A DNA stretch of 64,000 nt from Rhodocyclaceae bacterium (lineage in GTDB: Bacteria; Pseudomonadota; Gammaproteobacteria; Burkholderiales; Rhodocyclaceae). Where the stretch lies: the NCBI GenBank assembly GCA_028714035.1, contig JAQTNA010000014.1, positions 1 to 64,000 on the forward strand. Direction: 5' to 3'. The notes beneath the pieces were generated by a model that saw nothing but the letters and a program-made list of their open reading frames with translations, did no database searches and was not told the origin of the DNA. The first letter of the stretch is position 1, and each line of letters opens with the position of its first letter. Shown here in pieces: positions 8,631 through 22,328 of this stretch. A program made the position numbers and the translations under genes.

Positions 8631-9650
8631 ATGTTCGAATTTCTTTCCCGGCTGTTCGCCTTCGCGGAAGACGCGCCGAAAAAAGCCAGTGAGCGGAGAC
8701 TGGACACCGCCATCGAGGCGGTGATGGACGGCACGGCGCCCAGGTTGCGCCTGGTCTCGGATTACAAGAAGAAGTTGCGGCCCCCGACCCAGACCGCCGT
8801 TGCCTTCGTGCAGGAACTTGCGAGCGGCCTGGGGGCGCCTGCCGACCTGAGTCGCGCCGCTTTCAGCGCCGACCCCCGGATTCATGCCCTTTTCGGGTCG
8901 CCCGACTCCCTCCAGAACCTGGTCAGCCGGGATGCGAACGTTCGGGCCTTCGTGGAGGATCCGGGGTTCGTCCTGCTACCCGAGTTCCATGCCCTGCTCA
9001 TGGCCAGGCGCAGTCAGAAGCGCATCTTGGGGGCGCGCCTCACGGGCCAGATCATCCAGAGCGACGTACCCCAGACCATGCTCAGCTTCAGCGAGCATCG
9101 CCTGGTGGCGGTGAGCGCGAGCGAGACGGGCACGCTCAATCTGGTGCAGCGCGGCGCTTTCCGGCAACTGGTGCATTGGGCGCTGGCCACCCTCACCGCC
9201 ATGAAGAGCGGCTCCAACGAGCGGCATTCCATCATGCTGAGGGAGCGCCTGGAAGCCCTGTCTTCCTTCCAGGGCGGCAACGAGCACCCCTTCTGGCTCC
9301 ACCCCGCCGGCCACGACCACGGGGATGCGGCGCACCGCCTGGGGGAGATTGACCAGCGCATGGCGGAATGCAACGATCCGCCCTGTTCCCTGGATGACTA
9401 TCTGGCCGTGGTGGCCGATGTCCTTTCCCACCCGGAGCGTTACCTGCGGATGGATACCTTCTCGGCCATCGTGGATCGCATGAGCGTGGTACTCGGTCCT
9501 GAAGACGAGGGCTCGCCGGGCGTGGACCGGATCACCCTGTCCGAGGTCGTCATGCCCGATCAGCCGGACCCGGTGGTGGTCCTGCCGGTACGCCTGTCCC
9601 GCGGTGACATTTTGCCCAGGCCGGAACTCAATCTGGATGCGGTGTATTGA
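8631..9650 (+). CDS. Conserved hypothetical protein, unrecognised
   Basis: 339 residues from the ATG at 8631, preceded by GGAAGG; a longer in-frame opening back to 8502 overlaps ubiC and looks non-coding. No signal peptide, membrane span or catalytic motif is apparent. The composition is that of a soluble, mostly helical cytosolic protein: the N-terminal third is helical and charged, and the centre has RRSQKRILGARLTGQIIQSD then a hydrophobic helix around HWALATLTAM. It lies between divergent ubiC and a convergent NDUFA9-like gene and is apparently a single-gene unit. I do not recognise the family. Confidence 0.7.
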   Translation: MFEFLSRLFAFAEDAPKKASERRLDTAIEAVMDGTAPRLRLVSDYKKKLRPPTQTAVAFVQELASGLGAPADLSRAAFSADPRIHALFGSPDSLQNLVSRDANVRAFVEDPGFVLLPEFHALLMARRSQKRILGARLTGQIIQSDVPQTMLSFSEHRLVAVSASETGTLNLVQRGAFRQLVHWALATLTAMKSGSNERHSIMLRERLEALSSFQGGNEHPFWLHPAGHDHGDAAHRLGEIDQRMAECNDPPCSLDDYLAVVADVLSHPERYLRMDTFSAIVDRMSVVLGPEDEGSPGVDRITLSEVVMPDQPDPVVVLPVRLSRGDILPRPELNLDAVY

Positions 9651-9678
9651 GTGATCGCGCATCCGGGGTGGCGCCGGC

Positions 9679-10626
9679 TTAGCGGCGAGCCCGTGTCCGG
9701 AAGGTGTCGTAGGGGGCCGTGCCGTGCAGCCAGGCGGGCAGCACCGCTTCCAGGGGGGTCGGTGCCATGCCGAAAGGCAGGGGGCTGCCGGCACACACCG
9801 AGTCCAGTTTCATGGAATCCAGGTTGTCCCGGGTCATGGGCGGATTGGGCAGGAACTCCATGAAGGCGGCCATGATCCGCGCCAGCCCGTCGGGCAGGGG
9901 AAACACCGGTCGGAACCGGCCCGTGGCTTTCCCCGCCAGGCGCACGAGTTCCTGCAACTCATAGACCGCAGGCCCGCCCAGGTCGTAGCTCTGGCCCATG
10001 CTCTGGGACCGGGACAGGCTTTCCATCATGACTCGGGCCACGTCTCCCACGTAGACCGGCTGAAAACGGGCATGCGCACCCGCCAGGGGCACGAAGGGCG
10101 CCGTCTTCAGCAGGTCGGCAAACAGGTTGAGGAAGGAATCCCCCGGTCCGAAGATCACCGAAGGCCGGAAAACGCTGATATCCAGCCGGTCCGCCCGAGC
10201 CTTCAGGGCCGCCTCGCCGTCGCCCTTCGAGCGCAGGTACTGGCTGGGCCCCTTGGCGTCGGCGTGCAGGGCGGAGACATGCAGCAGGCGCCGGACGCCC
10301 GCCTGGATGCAGGCATCCGCCAGTTTTGCGGGCAGTTCCACGTGGGCGCGGGCGAAGCCGGCCCCGTAGGGTTGGGCGTTGCCACCGTGCAGTACGCCGA
10401 CCAGGTTGATGGCGGCGTCCTGGCCTTCCAGCAGACGCACCAGGGTATCCGGGGAAAATATGTCGGCCTCCACCAGTTCCGCGGTGGGGCAGACGGCTAG
10501 AGCCATGGCGCTTCGCCTCCGCCGGGTGGGCAGGGTCACGCGGCAGCCTCGGCTGTGCAGCTGGTTCGTCAGGGCGGCGCCCAGAAAGCCGGTGCCGCCG
10601 AGGATGAGGATGTTCCGGTAAGCCAT
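9679..10626 (-). CDS. NDUFA9-like NAD(P)-binding epimerase/reductase family protein
   Basis: 315 residues. The Rossmann fingerprint GGTGFLG near residue 10 starts an atypical short-chain dehydrogenase (NmrA/NDUFA9-like). Bacterial members are annotated as complex I NDUFA9 subunit family but occur away from nuo genes, as here. The fold continues through INLVGVLHG and RLLHVSALHADAKG, where a serine replaces part of the catalytic SxnYxxxK triad; a tyrosine/lysine-like YLRSKGDGE follows. The substrate is unknown. It is a single gene convergent with the hypothetical gene at 8631 and divergent from metH. Confidence 0.8.
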   Translation of the reverse strand: MAYRNILILGGTGFLGAALTNQLHSRGCRVTLPTRRRRSAMALAVCPTAELVEADIFSPDTLVRLLEGQDAAINLVGVLHGGNAQPYGAGFARAHVELPAKLADACIQAGVRRLLHVSALHADAKGPSQYLRSKGDGEAALKARADRLDISVFRPSVIFGPGDSFLNLFADLLKTAPFVPLAGAHARFQPVYVGDVARVMMESLSRSQSMGQSYDLGGPAVYELQELVRLAGKATGRFRPVFPLPDGLARIMAAFMEFLPNPPMTRDNLDSMKLDSVCAGSPLPFGMAPTPLEAVLPAWLHGTAPYDTFRTRARR

Positions 10627-10737
10627 GTGCGGTCCGCTGATGTGGGGTTTTGCGCCACGGAACGGCCCATTCTACGCCGATCATGCTTAGGTTCCAGACG
10701 GACATCTGGGATAATCCCGTGCTTGCAAGAAGGTTCG

Positions 10738-10768
10738 GCGTGTCTTTAGAAAATGTTCTCGGACACGC
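10738..10768 (+). promoter_or_regulatory. Hairpin in the metH leader
   Basis: GCGTGTC (10738-10744) pairs with GACACGC (10762-10768). Inside, AGAA and TTCT can extend the stem around an AATG loop. The loop contains an upstream in-frame ATG (10753) of the metH reading frame, so folding could hide that start and favour the ATG at 10807. It does not match a known methionine-related riboswitch by eye. Confidence 0.45.
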
Positions 10769-10806
10769 ACGACGCTTTCGTCGCCACTCTTATTTCTGAC
10801 GCCGCC

Positions 10807-14490
<3,684 letters not shown>

Positions 14491-14500
14491 AGGGAATGAG

Positions 14501-14528
14501 CGTAGGTCGGGCTTCAGCCCGACCTACG
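14501..14528. repeat. REP-like palindrome after metH
   Basis: A perfect 12-bp stem (CGTAGGTCGGGC at 14501-14512 with its complement at 14517-14528) closes a TTCA tetraloop, 11 bp after the metH stop. The core (GGTCGGGC, GCCCGACC) is the same as in the REP units beside the RAYT transposase at 55 kb, so it is probably a dispersed single REP of that family. It could also act as a transcription terminator or mRNA stabiliser. Confidence 0.8.
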
Positions 14529-14597
14529 GTATTTCGCGCTGGCTCCGTCGGGTGGGTGTTCCGCTTCGGGGCTCTTCCGGGCACCATGCTAGAATTC

Positions 14598-14613
14598 CTG
14601 CCTCATTAGGCAG
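14598..14613 (+). promoter_or_regulatory. Small hairpin in the glmU leader
   Basis: CTGCCT (14598-14603) and AGGCAG (14608-14613) form a 6-bp stem with a CATT loop about 28 bp before the glmU start. A TAGAAT at 14590-14595 could be a -10 element, but no good -35 is visible. The regulatory meaning is unclear. Confidence 0.3.
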
Positions 14614-14641
14614 TCTATACGTCGGATCAGAAAGGCCAGGC

Positions 14642-16003
14642 ATGGAAGTCGTCATTCTCGCGGCGGGACAGGGCAAGCGCATGTGCTCGGATCTGCCCAA
14701 GGTGCTGCAACCGCTGGCGGGCAAACCGCTCCTGGGACACGTACTCACTACCGCCCGGCAGTTGGAAGCGAAGCGTATCTGCGTGGTCTATGGCCATGGT
14801 GGCGAGACGGTAAGGGAAGCCCTGGCGGCGGACGACATCCAGTGGGCGAAACAGGAACCGCAACTGGGCACCGGCCACGCCGTGCAGCAGGCCCTGCCGC
14901 TGCTGGCGGACGGCGACACCGCCCTCGTCCTCTATGGCGATGTGCCCCTGACCCGTGTCCAGACGCTCTCCGCGCTGGTGGCGGCGGGTTCCGGCGGCAA
15001 GCTCGCGCTGCTCACGGAATTCCTGGACAACCCTACCGGTTACGGCCGCATCGTGCGCGATGGTGCCGGACGCGTCACGCGCATCGTCGAGCAGAAGGAT
15101 GCGACCCCGGAGGAACTGGCCATACGGGAAGTGAATACCGGCATCCTGGCGGTGCCGGTGGCGCGTTTGCGCGACTGGCTGGCCCGCGTCGGCAACGACA
15201 ACGCCCAGAAGGAATACTACCTGACCGACATCGTGGCTCTGGCGGTGGCGGACGGCGTGGAAGTGGTCACGGCCCATCCGGTTGCCCATTGGGAAACCCT
15301 GGGCGTGAACAGCAAGGTGCAACTGGCGCAGCTGGAACGCGTCCACCAGGCGGAGGTGGCCGAGCGGCTGCTGGAGGCCGGGGTGACCGTGATTGACCCG
15401 GCGCGGATTGACGTGCGCGGCGAGCTTTCCTGCGGCCGGGACGTGGAAATTGACGTGAATTGCGTGTTCGAAGGCAAGGTGATGCTTGCCGATGGCGTAC
15501 GGATCGGTGCCAATTGCGTGCTGAAAAACGTCAAGGTGGCCGCGGGTGCGCAAATCGCTCCCTTCTGCCACCTGGAGGACGCGGAGGTGGGTGCCGCGAG
15601 CAAGATCGGCCCCTACGCGCGCCTGCGCCCCGGCACGGTGCTGGGCGAGGACGTGCATATCGGCAACTTCGTCGAGGTGAAGAACAGCAGGATTGCCGCC
15701 CATTCCAAGGCTAACCACCTGGCCTACCTGGGCGACGCGGACATCGGCAGCCGGGTGAACGTGGGCGCGGGCACCATCACCTGCAACTACGACGGCGCCA
15801 ACAAGTTCCGCACCGTGATCGAGGACGACGTGTTCATCGGCTCGGACACCCAGTTGGTGGCCCCCGTCACCGTGGGCCGGGGCGCCACCCTGGGGGCCGG
15901 CACCACCCTGACCAAGGATGCCCCCCCCGACACCCTCACCATCTCCCGCGCCCGCCAACTCACCGTGCCGGGGTGGAAGAGGCCCGTTAAAATCAGAAAG
16001 TAG
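14642..16003 (+). CDS. glmU: Bifunctional GlcNAc-1-P uridyltransferase / GlcN-1-P acetyltransferase
   Basis: 453 residues. The N-terminal pyrophosphorylase domain starts with [17 protein letters not shown] (nucleotide-binding G-x-G-x-R and catalytic Lys) and contains LYGDVPL. The C-terminal half is a left-handed beta-helix of hexapeptide repeats with the acetyltransferase residues around [12 protein letters not shown] and [11 protein letters not shown]. It makes UDP-GlcNAc for peptidoglycan and LPS. glmS follows 97 bp downstream, so the two enzymes of the pathway are adjacent. The start at 14642 is preceded by AAAGGCCAGG. Its TAG stop codon is the first part of a heptamer repeat block. Confidence 0.97.
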   Translation: MEVVILAAGQGKRMCSDLPKVLQPLAGKPLLGHVLTTARQLEAKRICVVYGHGGETVREALAADDIQWAKQEPQLGTGHAVQQALPLLADGDTALVLYGDVPLTRVQTLSALVAAGSGGKLALLTEFLDNPTGYGRIVRDGAGRVTRIVEQKDATPEELAIREVNTGILAVPVARLRDWLARVGNDNAQKEYYLTDIVALAVADGVEVVTAHPVAHWETLGVNSKVQLAQLERVHQAEVAERLLEAGVTVIDPARIDVRGELSCGRDVEIDVNCVFEGKVMLADGVRIGANCVLKNVKVAAGAQIAPFCHLEDAEVGAASKIGPYARLRPGTVLGEDVHIGNFVEVKNSRIAAHSKANHLAYLGDADIGSRVNVGAGTITCNYDGANKFRTVIEDDVFIGSDTQLVAPVTVGRGATLGAGTTLTKDAPPDTLTISRARQLTVPGWKRPVKIRK

Positions 16004-16090
16004 GCAGTAGGCAGTGGGCAGTGGGCGAAGTTTGAACGCACACTCCCCACTCCCCACTCCCCACTCCCCACTCCCCACTCCCCACTCCCC
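16000..16090. repeat. Two inverted blocks of 7-bp tandem repeats between glmU and glmS
   Basis: Block one is GTAGGCA twice (16000-16006, 16007-16013), GTGGGCA (16014-16020) and GTGGGCG (16021-16027). Block two is seven exact copies of ACTCCCC (16042-16090). The reverse complement of block two is a GTGGGGA-phase array, so the blocks are inverted relatives: GTGGGCAGTGGG can pair with CCCACTCCCCAC with one mismatch, in several registers. The minus strand of block two has G4 tracts every 7 bases, a classic quadruplex pattern. The block ends directly against the glmS ribosome site (AGGA at 16091-16094). Confidence 0.95.
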
Positions 16091-16100
16091 AGGAAAAATC

Positions 16101-17927
16101 ATGTGTGGAATCGTCGCGGCCATCGCCAAACGCAACATCGTCCCGGTTCTGCTGGAGGGGCTGCGCAAGCTGGAATACCGGGGTTATGACTCCGCGGGCC
16201 TGGCGGTTCTGAGGGACGGGCTGGAGCGGTTGCGCTCCGTGGGCCGGGTGGCGGAACTTGCGGCCCAGGCGGATCAGGCCCAGCTCTCGGCCGAGATCGG
16301 CATCGCCCATACCCGCTGGGCCACCCACGGCGTTCCCAGCGAACGGAACGCCCACCCCCACATTTCCGGCGGCCTGGCCCTGGTGCATAACGGCATCATC
16401 GAGAACTTCGCCGAACTGAAGACCCGGCTCCAGGCCGAGGGCTACGAATTCACCTCCGACACGGATACGGAGGCGGTCGCCCACCTCTTGCACAGCATCC
16501 TGAAGACCGAGCCGAATCTCTTCGAGGCGGTGCGCCTCACCACCAACGCCCTGGTGGGCGCCTACGCCATCGCCGTGCTGCGGGAAGAAGACCCGGAGAC
16601 GGTGATCGTGGCCAGGAAAGGCTCGCCGCTGCTCCTGGGCGTGGGCGAGGACGGCATGTATGCCGGCTCCGACACGGCCGCCCTGCTCCAGGTGACGCGC
16701 ACCGTGGTGTACCTGGAAGACGGCGACATCGCCGAACTGAAGTTGACCGGGTACCGCATCATGCGCCCGGATGGCGACCCGGTGGACCGCCCCGTCCATG
16801 TCTCCAACCTGTCGGCGGATGCGGTGGAGTTGGGCGAATACCGGCACTACATGCAGAAGGAAATCTTCGAGCAGCCCCAGGCCCTGGCCAACACCCTGGA
16901 GATGATCGCCGGTGGCGCCGGCATCAACGCCCTGCTGTTCGGCGCCCTGGCCCAGGACATCCTGCCCGGCGTGGGCCGGGTGCTGATCCTGGCCTGCGGC
17001 ACCAGCTACCATGCCGGCCTCACCGCCCGCTACTGGATCGAGCAGATGGCCCAGATTCCCTGTACGGTGGAGATCGCCTCGGAATACCGCTACCGGGAAT
17101 CCGTGCCCTCCCCGGACACCCTGGTGGTGGTCATCTCCCAGTCCGGCGAGACGGCGGACACCCTGGCGGCCCTGAAGCACGCCCGCTCCCTGGGCATGCC
17201 CCATACGCTCGCCATCTGCAACGTGGCGGAATCGGCCATCGTGCGCGAGACCGAACTGCGCTTCGTCACCCGGGCCGGCCCCGAGATCGGCGTCGCCTCC
17301 ACCAAGGCCTTCACCACCCAGCTGGCTGCCCTGGCGCTCCTGACCCTGGTGCTGGCCAAGGTGCGCGGCCGGCTCTCCCCGGAGAAGGAGCTGGACTGCC
17401 TCACGGCGCTGCGCCACCTGCCCGTGGCGGTGCAGAAGGTGCTGGAACTGGAACCGGCCATCGCCGAGTGGGCCGGGCGCTTCGCCATGAAGCATCATGC
17501 CCTGTTCCTGGGGCGCGGCATGCACTACCCCATCGCCATGGAAGGCGCGTTGAAGCTGAAGGAAATTTCCTACATCCACGCCGAGGCCTACCCGGCGGGG
17601 GAATTGAAGCATGGACCGCTGGCACTGGTGGACAGCCACATGCCCGTCATCGCCATCGCCCCCAACGACGCCCTGCTGGAGAAGCTGAAGTCCAACCTCC
17701 AGGAAGTGAAGGCTCGCGGTGGCGAACTCTATGTCTTCGCCGACGCCGGCAGCGAGATCGCCGAGTCGGACGGCCTGCACCTCATGCCCATGCCCGAGCA
17801 TTACGGCATGCTCTCCCCGGTGCTGCACGTCATCGCCCTGCAACTCCTCTCCTACCACGCCGCCCTGGTCAAGGGTACGGACGTGGACAAGCCCCGGAAC
17901 CTGGCCAAGTCGGTGACCGTGGAATAG
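16101..17927 (+). CDS. glmS: Glutamine-fructose-6-phosphate aminotransferase (isomerizing)
   Basis: 608 residues, the standard length. It makes glucosamine-6-phosphate from fructose-6-phosphate and glutamine, feeding GlmM and GlmU. The N-terminal glutaminase domain begins Met-Cys-Gly-Ile, with Cys2 becoming the N-terminal nucleophile; THTRWATHG-like and HNGIIENF motifs follow. Two SIS sugar isomerase domains occupy the rest ([43 protein letters not shown], and the conserved C-terminal KSVTVE). The ATG at 16101 is preceded by AGGAAAA. No glmS ribozyme is expected or seen; the leader is instead the heptamer array. Confidence 0.97.
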   Translation: MCGIVAAIAKRNIVPVLLEGLRKLEYRGYDSAGLAVLRDGLERLRSVGRVAELAAQADQAQLSAEIGIAHTRWATHGVPSERNAHPHISGGLALVHNGIIENFAELKTRLQAEGYEFTSDTDTEAVAHLLHSILKTEPNLFEAVRLTTNALVGAYAIAVLREEDPETVIVARKGSPLLLGVGEDGMYAGSDTAALLQVTRTVVYLEDGDIAELKLTGYRIMRPDGDPVDRPVHVSNLSADAVELGEYRHYMQKEIFEQPQALANTLEMIAGGAGINALLFGALAQDILPGVGRVLILACGTSYHAGLTARYWIEQMAQIPCTVEIASEYRYRESVPSPDTLVVVISQSGETADTLAALKHARSLGMPHTLAICNVAESAIVRETELRFVTRAGPEIGVASTKAFTTQLAALALLTLVLAKVRGRLSPEKELDCLTALRHLPVAVQKVLELEPAIAEWAGRFAMKHHALFLGRGMHYPIAMEGALKLKEISYIHAEAYPAGELKHGPLALVDSHMPVIAIAPNDALLEKLKSNLQEVKARGGELYVFADAGSEIAESDGLHLMPMPEHYGMLSPVLHVIALQLLSYHAALVKGTDVDKPRNLAKSVTVE

Positions 17928-17947
17928 GCAGTGGACACCCTTTGACT

Positions 17948-18104
17948 AGGGTCTGTTGACAATCAAGTGAGCCATATGACGGATGCGGTGAGGGCGACGA
18001 AGGCAGAGAAGCGTTCGGCGAGTTTGTCGTAGCGGGTGGCGACACGTCGGAACTGTTTGATACGACAGAAGAAACGCTCGACGAGGTTACGGTTTTTGTA
18101 TTCC
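17948..18104 (-). mobile_element. IS5-family insertion sequence remnant (right end)
   Basis: A terminal-inverted-repeat-like GGGTCTGTTGACA lies at 17949-17961, as at the ends of many IS5 (IS427-group) elements. Only the last part of the transposase is retained beyond it, and no matching left end is seen. It lies between glmS and the DUF2058 gene. The remainder of the 353-bp gap (about 18105-18280) shows nothing recognisable except the leader of the next gene. Confidence 0.75.
17963..18100 (-). pseudogene. C-terminal fragment of an IS5-family transposase
   Basis: The minus strand encodes about 45 residues ending at the natural TGA: YKNRNLVERFFCRIKQ, then FRRVATRYDKLAERF and a final VIWLT. This is the conserved DDE glutamate region and C-terminus (the NLVERFFCRIK signature) of IS5/IS427 transposases. 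An in-frame stop lies just upstream of the tyrosine, where similarity ends, so the element is truncated and inactive. Confidence 0.8.
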
Positions 18105-18280
18105 TTTCAGTCCGGTTAGCCGCCCCTCTTGCTGGGGCAGTGGCCGGATGGGGGAAACGGCCTGGCGTTCCCTGGTATTCTTCGGGCCGGTGGCCGTCAC
18201 GATCTTTTCAATCAACTCAATGAGTTCCGCTGGCTGGTGCCGCTGCCTGGGCCAGAGAACCTACGAACGGAGCGGCACAT

Positions 18281-18817
18281 ATGGCCTCTTTGCAGGAGCA
18301 GTTTTTGAAAGCCGGCCTGGTGGACAAGAAGAAAGTCAAACAGGCCAACCAGGAAAAGAGCACGCAGAAGAAGGTCGAACGCCGAACCGGCACGCAGACT
18401 GCCGATGAAGCGCGCCTGGCCGCGCTCGAAACCCAGCGCAAGAATGCCGAGCGGGCGCGCGAACTCAATGCCCAGCGCGACGCGGCCGCCACCGAGAAGG
18501 CGATCGTGGCGCAGATTGCCCAGATGGTGCAGCAGAATCGCCAGGGCAAGGGCGGCGGCGACATCGCCTACAACTTCAACCACGACAACAAGATCAAACG
18601 GCTGTATGTGTCGGCCGCGGTCCAGGCACATATTGCGGCCGGGCGCCTGGTGATCGTTTGCCTGGGCGGTGCCACCGAATTGGTACCCAAGGTTATCGCG
18701 GACAAGATCGCCGAACGCGATGCCTCGCTCGTGGTTCGGGTGAACAAGACCGGCGCCGAGACCGATGCGGACGATCCGTATGCCGCATTCCAGGTCCCGG
18801 ACGACTTGATGTGGTAG
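18281..18817 (+). CDS. DUF2058 (YaiL-like) protein
   Basis: 178 residues. The N-terminal MASLQEQFLKAGLVDKKK and a charged Lys/Glu/Ala/Arg-rich helix (about 15-80) followed by the compact YNFNHDNKIKRLYVS region and a C-terminal alpha/beta domain match the DUF2058/YaiL family, described as nucleoprotein or polynucleotide-associated. The biochemical role is not established. It is a single gene, convergent with livF. The ATG at 18281 follows GGAGCGGCACAT. Confidence 0.88.
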   Translation: MASLQEQFLKAGLVDKKKVKQANQEKSTQKKVERRTGTQTADEARLAALETQRKNAERARELNAQRDAAATEKAIVAQIAQMVQQNRQGKGGGDIAYNFNHDNKIKRLYVSAAVQAHIAAGRLVIVCLGGATELVPKVIADKIAERDASLVVRVNKTGAETDADDPYAAFQVPDDLMW

Positions 18818-18939
18818 CACGCGCGGACTGCCGCCCGGCGTAGTGCGGGCGATGCGGCGCATGGGCCGGAGGGCAGGAAATCTGCCGCTGCAAGCCCTGG
18901 CGCTTCCCGGGTCCGGGTGCGCCGGGAATGGTTTTTGGG

Positions 18940-19650
18940 TCAGACGCCCAGGTAGCGCTGCCAGATCTCGGGCTGGGCGCCCAGGTCGGCGTTGCCGCCG
19001 AGCCAGCAGACGCGGCCCTTTTCCATGAAGATGTGCCGGTCGGCGATCCGCTGGATTTCCTTCAGGTGCTTGTCTATCACCAGGATGGTCTGCCCCTCGT
19101 CCTTGAGGAGACCGAGCACCCGCCAGATTTCCCGCCGTACCAATGGGGACAGGCCCTCGGTGGCTTCGTCCAGGATCAGGAGGTGGGGATTGGTCATGAG
19201 CGCCCGGCCGATGGCCAGCATCTGTTGCTCGCCGCCGGACAACTCGTTGCCCAGGTGCTTCTCCCTTTCCTTCAGGCGCGGGAACAGGGCGTGAATGCGC
19301 TCCAGATGCCAGGGATGGGGCCTGCCGCTGCGGTTGAAGGCGAAGGCGGCCAGGTTTTCCCGCACCGTCAGGTTGGGGAAGATGTGGCGCCCCTCGGGCA
19401 CCAGGGCGATACCCATTTCGGCGATGCTTTCCGTGGCACGGCCGTTGATGCGCTCGCCTCGGAAGCGGATGTCTCCCTTCCAGGCGGGCAGCAGGCCGAA
19501 CAGGGTGCGTAGCGTGGTGGTCTTGCCCATGCCGTTTCGGCCCAGCAAGGTGGTGACCTGGCCGCCCATCAGTTCGAAGTCCATGCCGAACAGGACCTGG
19601 CTCTGGCCGTAGCCGGCGTCCACGTCGTGAAAGGAGAGGAGGGGCATCAT
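18940..19650 (-). CDS. livF: Branched-chain amino acid ABC transporter ATPase LivF
   Basis: 236 residues. Walker A is GRNGMGKTT, the ABC signature LSGGEQQ and Walker B LLILDEATEGL, all intact. LivF-type members carry the GLLPAWKGDIRF and EGRHIFPNLTVREN stretches seen here. It is last of five genes: the start (ATG 19648-19650, preceded by GGAGG) is one base after the livG stop. With LivG it powers the LivHM permease. Confidence 0.93.
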   Translation of the reverse strand: MMPLLSFHDVDAGYGQSQVLFGMDFELMGGQVTTLLGRNGMGKTTTLRTLFGLLPAWKGDIRFRGERINGRATESIAEMGIALVPEGRHIFPNLTVRENLAAFAFNRSGRPHPWHLERIHALFPRLKEREKHLGNELSGGEQQMLAIGRALMTNPHLLILDEATEGLSPLVRREIWRVLGLLKDEGQTILVIDKHLKEIQRIADRHIFMEKGRVCWLGGNADLGAQPEIWQRYLGV

Positions 19651-19651
19651 G

Positions 19652-20400
<749 letters not shown>

Positions 20401-20404
<4 letters not shown>

Positions 20405-21390
20405 GCCTTCTCTCCCCTGCGAAATCCCGTGAAACTCATGACGCCGTTGGGCGCGGCGAGCACGATGAACAGCAGCAGAAGGCCCAGGGCCAGGTTCCAG
20501 TGTTCGGTGTAGGCGGAGATGGTCTCTTCCAGTACCAGGAAGATGGCGGCGCCGGTGAGGCCGCCCCAGAAATAGCCCGAGCCGCCGAGGATCGTCATGA
20601 CCAGCAGGATGCCGGACTGGTGCCAGGTCAGGGTGTGGGGGGTGACGCCCATGCTCAGGTTGGCGAGCAGCCCTCCCGCCAGGCCGGCGATGCCCCCGGA
20701 CAGGGTGTAGGCGAGCAGCTTGATGCGAAACACCGGGTAGCCGATGGCGGCCATGCGCCGCTCGTTTTCCCGGGTGGCCACCAGCGCACGGCCGAAGCGG
20801 GACGACACCAGGCGGTAGAGCAGGAAGAAGACCAGGGCCGCCGTGCCGAGCACGAAATAGTAGAAGCTGAGGTCGTTCTCCAGTCGCAGGCCGGGCAGCT
20901 TCGAGCGTTCCGTCAGGGGCAGGCCGTCGTCGCCCCCCAGGCTCGGCAGGGAAACGGCCAGGTAGTAGAACAACTGGGCGAAGGCCAGGGTGATCATGAT
21001 GAAATACACGCCCCGGGTGCGCAGGCTGATGGCGCCGGTCAGGCCGGCCAAGACAGCGGCGGCGGCGAAGGCTGAGGGCAGCACGACCCATGCCTGGTTC
21101 ATGCCCAGGCCCGCGAGGATGGCCGCGGTATAGGCACCGGCCCCCAGGAAGGCGGCATGCCCGAGGCTGACCATGCCGCCGTAGCCCAGGGCCAGGTTGA
21201 GGGCGCTGGCGGCCAGGGCCAGGATCAGCACCCGGCTGCCCAGCCCGATGTAGAAGGTTTGCCCCAGCGCGTTCATCACCAGCGGATAGGCAGCCAACAG
21301 GATGGCGATGGCCAGGGCCGCCCAGGGGCTGGGCAGGCCGGTTCCCAGGGGCGTGGCGGACTTTTCCGGTTGGGGTAGGGGTTCGGACAT
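20401..21390 (-). CDS. livM: Branched-chain amino acid ABC transporter permease LivM
   Basis: 329 residues, a multi-span inner-membrane protein of the BPD_transp_2 family. Typical LivM motifs are NLALGYGGMVSLGHAAFLGAGAY near residues 65-90 and the cytoplasmic loop RFGRALVATRENERRMAAIGYPVFRIKLLAY, which contacts the ATPase. It starts one base after the livH stop. Confidence 0.94.
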
Positions 21391-21391
21391 C

Positions 21392-22309
21392 TCAGTCCCT
21401 CGCCGGAAAGAGGCCGCTCGGCCGGAAGAAGAGCACGGCCACCATCAACAGGCTGACCAGCATGGAGGCGAGCGTGGCACCCAGGGTGGCGGCGCCGGAC
21501 ACGGCGAAAGACTTGAGCAGGCCGGTCATGGCCAGGCGCCCCAGGGAATCAATCATGCCCACCAGGAGCGCGCCCACCAGGGCGCCGCGCATGGAGCCGA
21601 TGCCGCCGATGACGATGACCTCGAACGCCGGGATCAGGATGGCCTCCCCCATGCCGACCGACACCGCCAGCAGGGGCCCCAGGAGGGCACCGGCCAGGGC
21701 GCACAGTCCGGCGCCCAGGGCGAAGATGAAGGTGAACAGGGGCTGGATGCGGATGCCCATGGTGGCGGCCATCACCCGGTCGGATGTGCCGGCCCGCAGC
21801 CACATGCCCATGCGGGTCTTGTTCACCAGGACATAGAGGCCGATGGCAACCGCCAGGCCCACGGCGATGATGAGCAGGCGGTAGAGGGGATATTGCAGAT
21901 CCTCGCCCATCAGGTTCACGGTGCCGGAAAGGCTGGCAGGCAACTCGATGGAGAGCGGCTGGCCGCCGAAAGCGATCTTGATGCTCTCGTTGGCGACGAG
22001 GATCAGGGCGAAGGTGGCCAGCACCTGGGACAGGTGGCTCATGGTCTGGAGACGCCGGTAGAGCACCCTCTCCAGCAGCGCCCCCAGGAGGGCGGTGAGC
22101 AGGATGGACAGCACCACGGCCAGGTAGAAATTCTGGAACTGCTGGAACAGGGCGGCGGCGATGAAGGCGCCGATCATGTAAAGCGAGCCGTGGGCCAGGT
22201 TGATGAGGTCCATGATGCCGAACACCAGCGTCAGGCCGGCCGCCAGCAGAAACAACATCAGGCCGTATTGCAGGCCGTTGAGTGTTTGTTCCAGGATCAG
22301 GGGAAGCAT
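21392..22309 (-). CDS. livH: Branched-chain amino acid ABC transporter permease LivH
   Basis: 305 residues with about eight hydrophobic segments. The N-terminal LEQTLNGLQYGLMLFLLAAGLTLVFGIMDLINLAHGSLYMIGAF is the diagnostic LivH start, and a conserved EVIVIGGIGSMRGALVGALLVG stretch lies near the C-terminus. Together with LivM it forms the membrane channel. Confidence 0.94.
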   Translation of the reverse strand: MLPLILEQTLNGLQYGLMLFLLAAGLTLVFGIMDLINLAHGSLYMIGAFIAAALFQQFQNFYLAVVLSILLTALLGALLERVLYRRLQTMSHLSQVLATFALILVANESIKIAFGGQPLSIELPASLSGTVNLMGEDLQYPLYRLLIIAVGLAVAIGLYVLVNKTRMGMWLRAGTSDRVMAATMGIRIQPLFTFIFALGAGLCALAGALLGPLLAVSVGMGEAILIPAFEVIVIGGIGSMRGALVGALLVGMIDSLGRLAMTGLLKSFAVSGAATLGATLASMLVSLLMVAVLFFRPSGLFPARD

Positions 22310-22328
22310 GGGATACGGAACCTAATTT

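Noticed and set aside
9679-10626. A true complex I subunit
   Set aside because: No nuo genes are nearby; bacterial NDUFA9-like proteins are usually annotated from fold similarity alone.
10627-10806. SAM, SAH or cobalamin riboswitch upstream of metH
   Set aside because: None of the conserved boxes was recognisable by eye; only the simple hairpin remains.
16042-16090. Seven ACTCCCC units considered as a CRISPR array
   Set aside because: Units are 7 bp with no spacers, and no cas genes are present.
16028-16100. glmS ribozyme or riboswitch upstream of glmS
   Set aside because: The ribozyme is a Gram-positive feature and the leader is filled with heptamer repeats, leaving no room for it.
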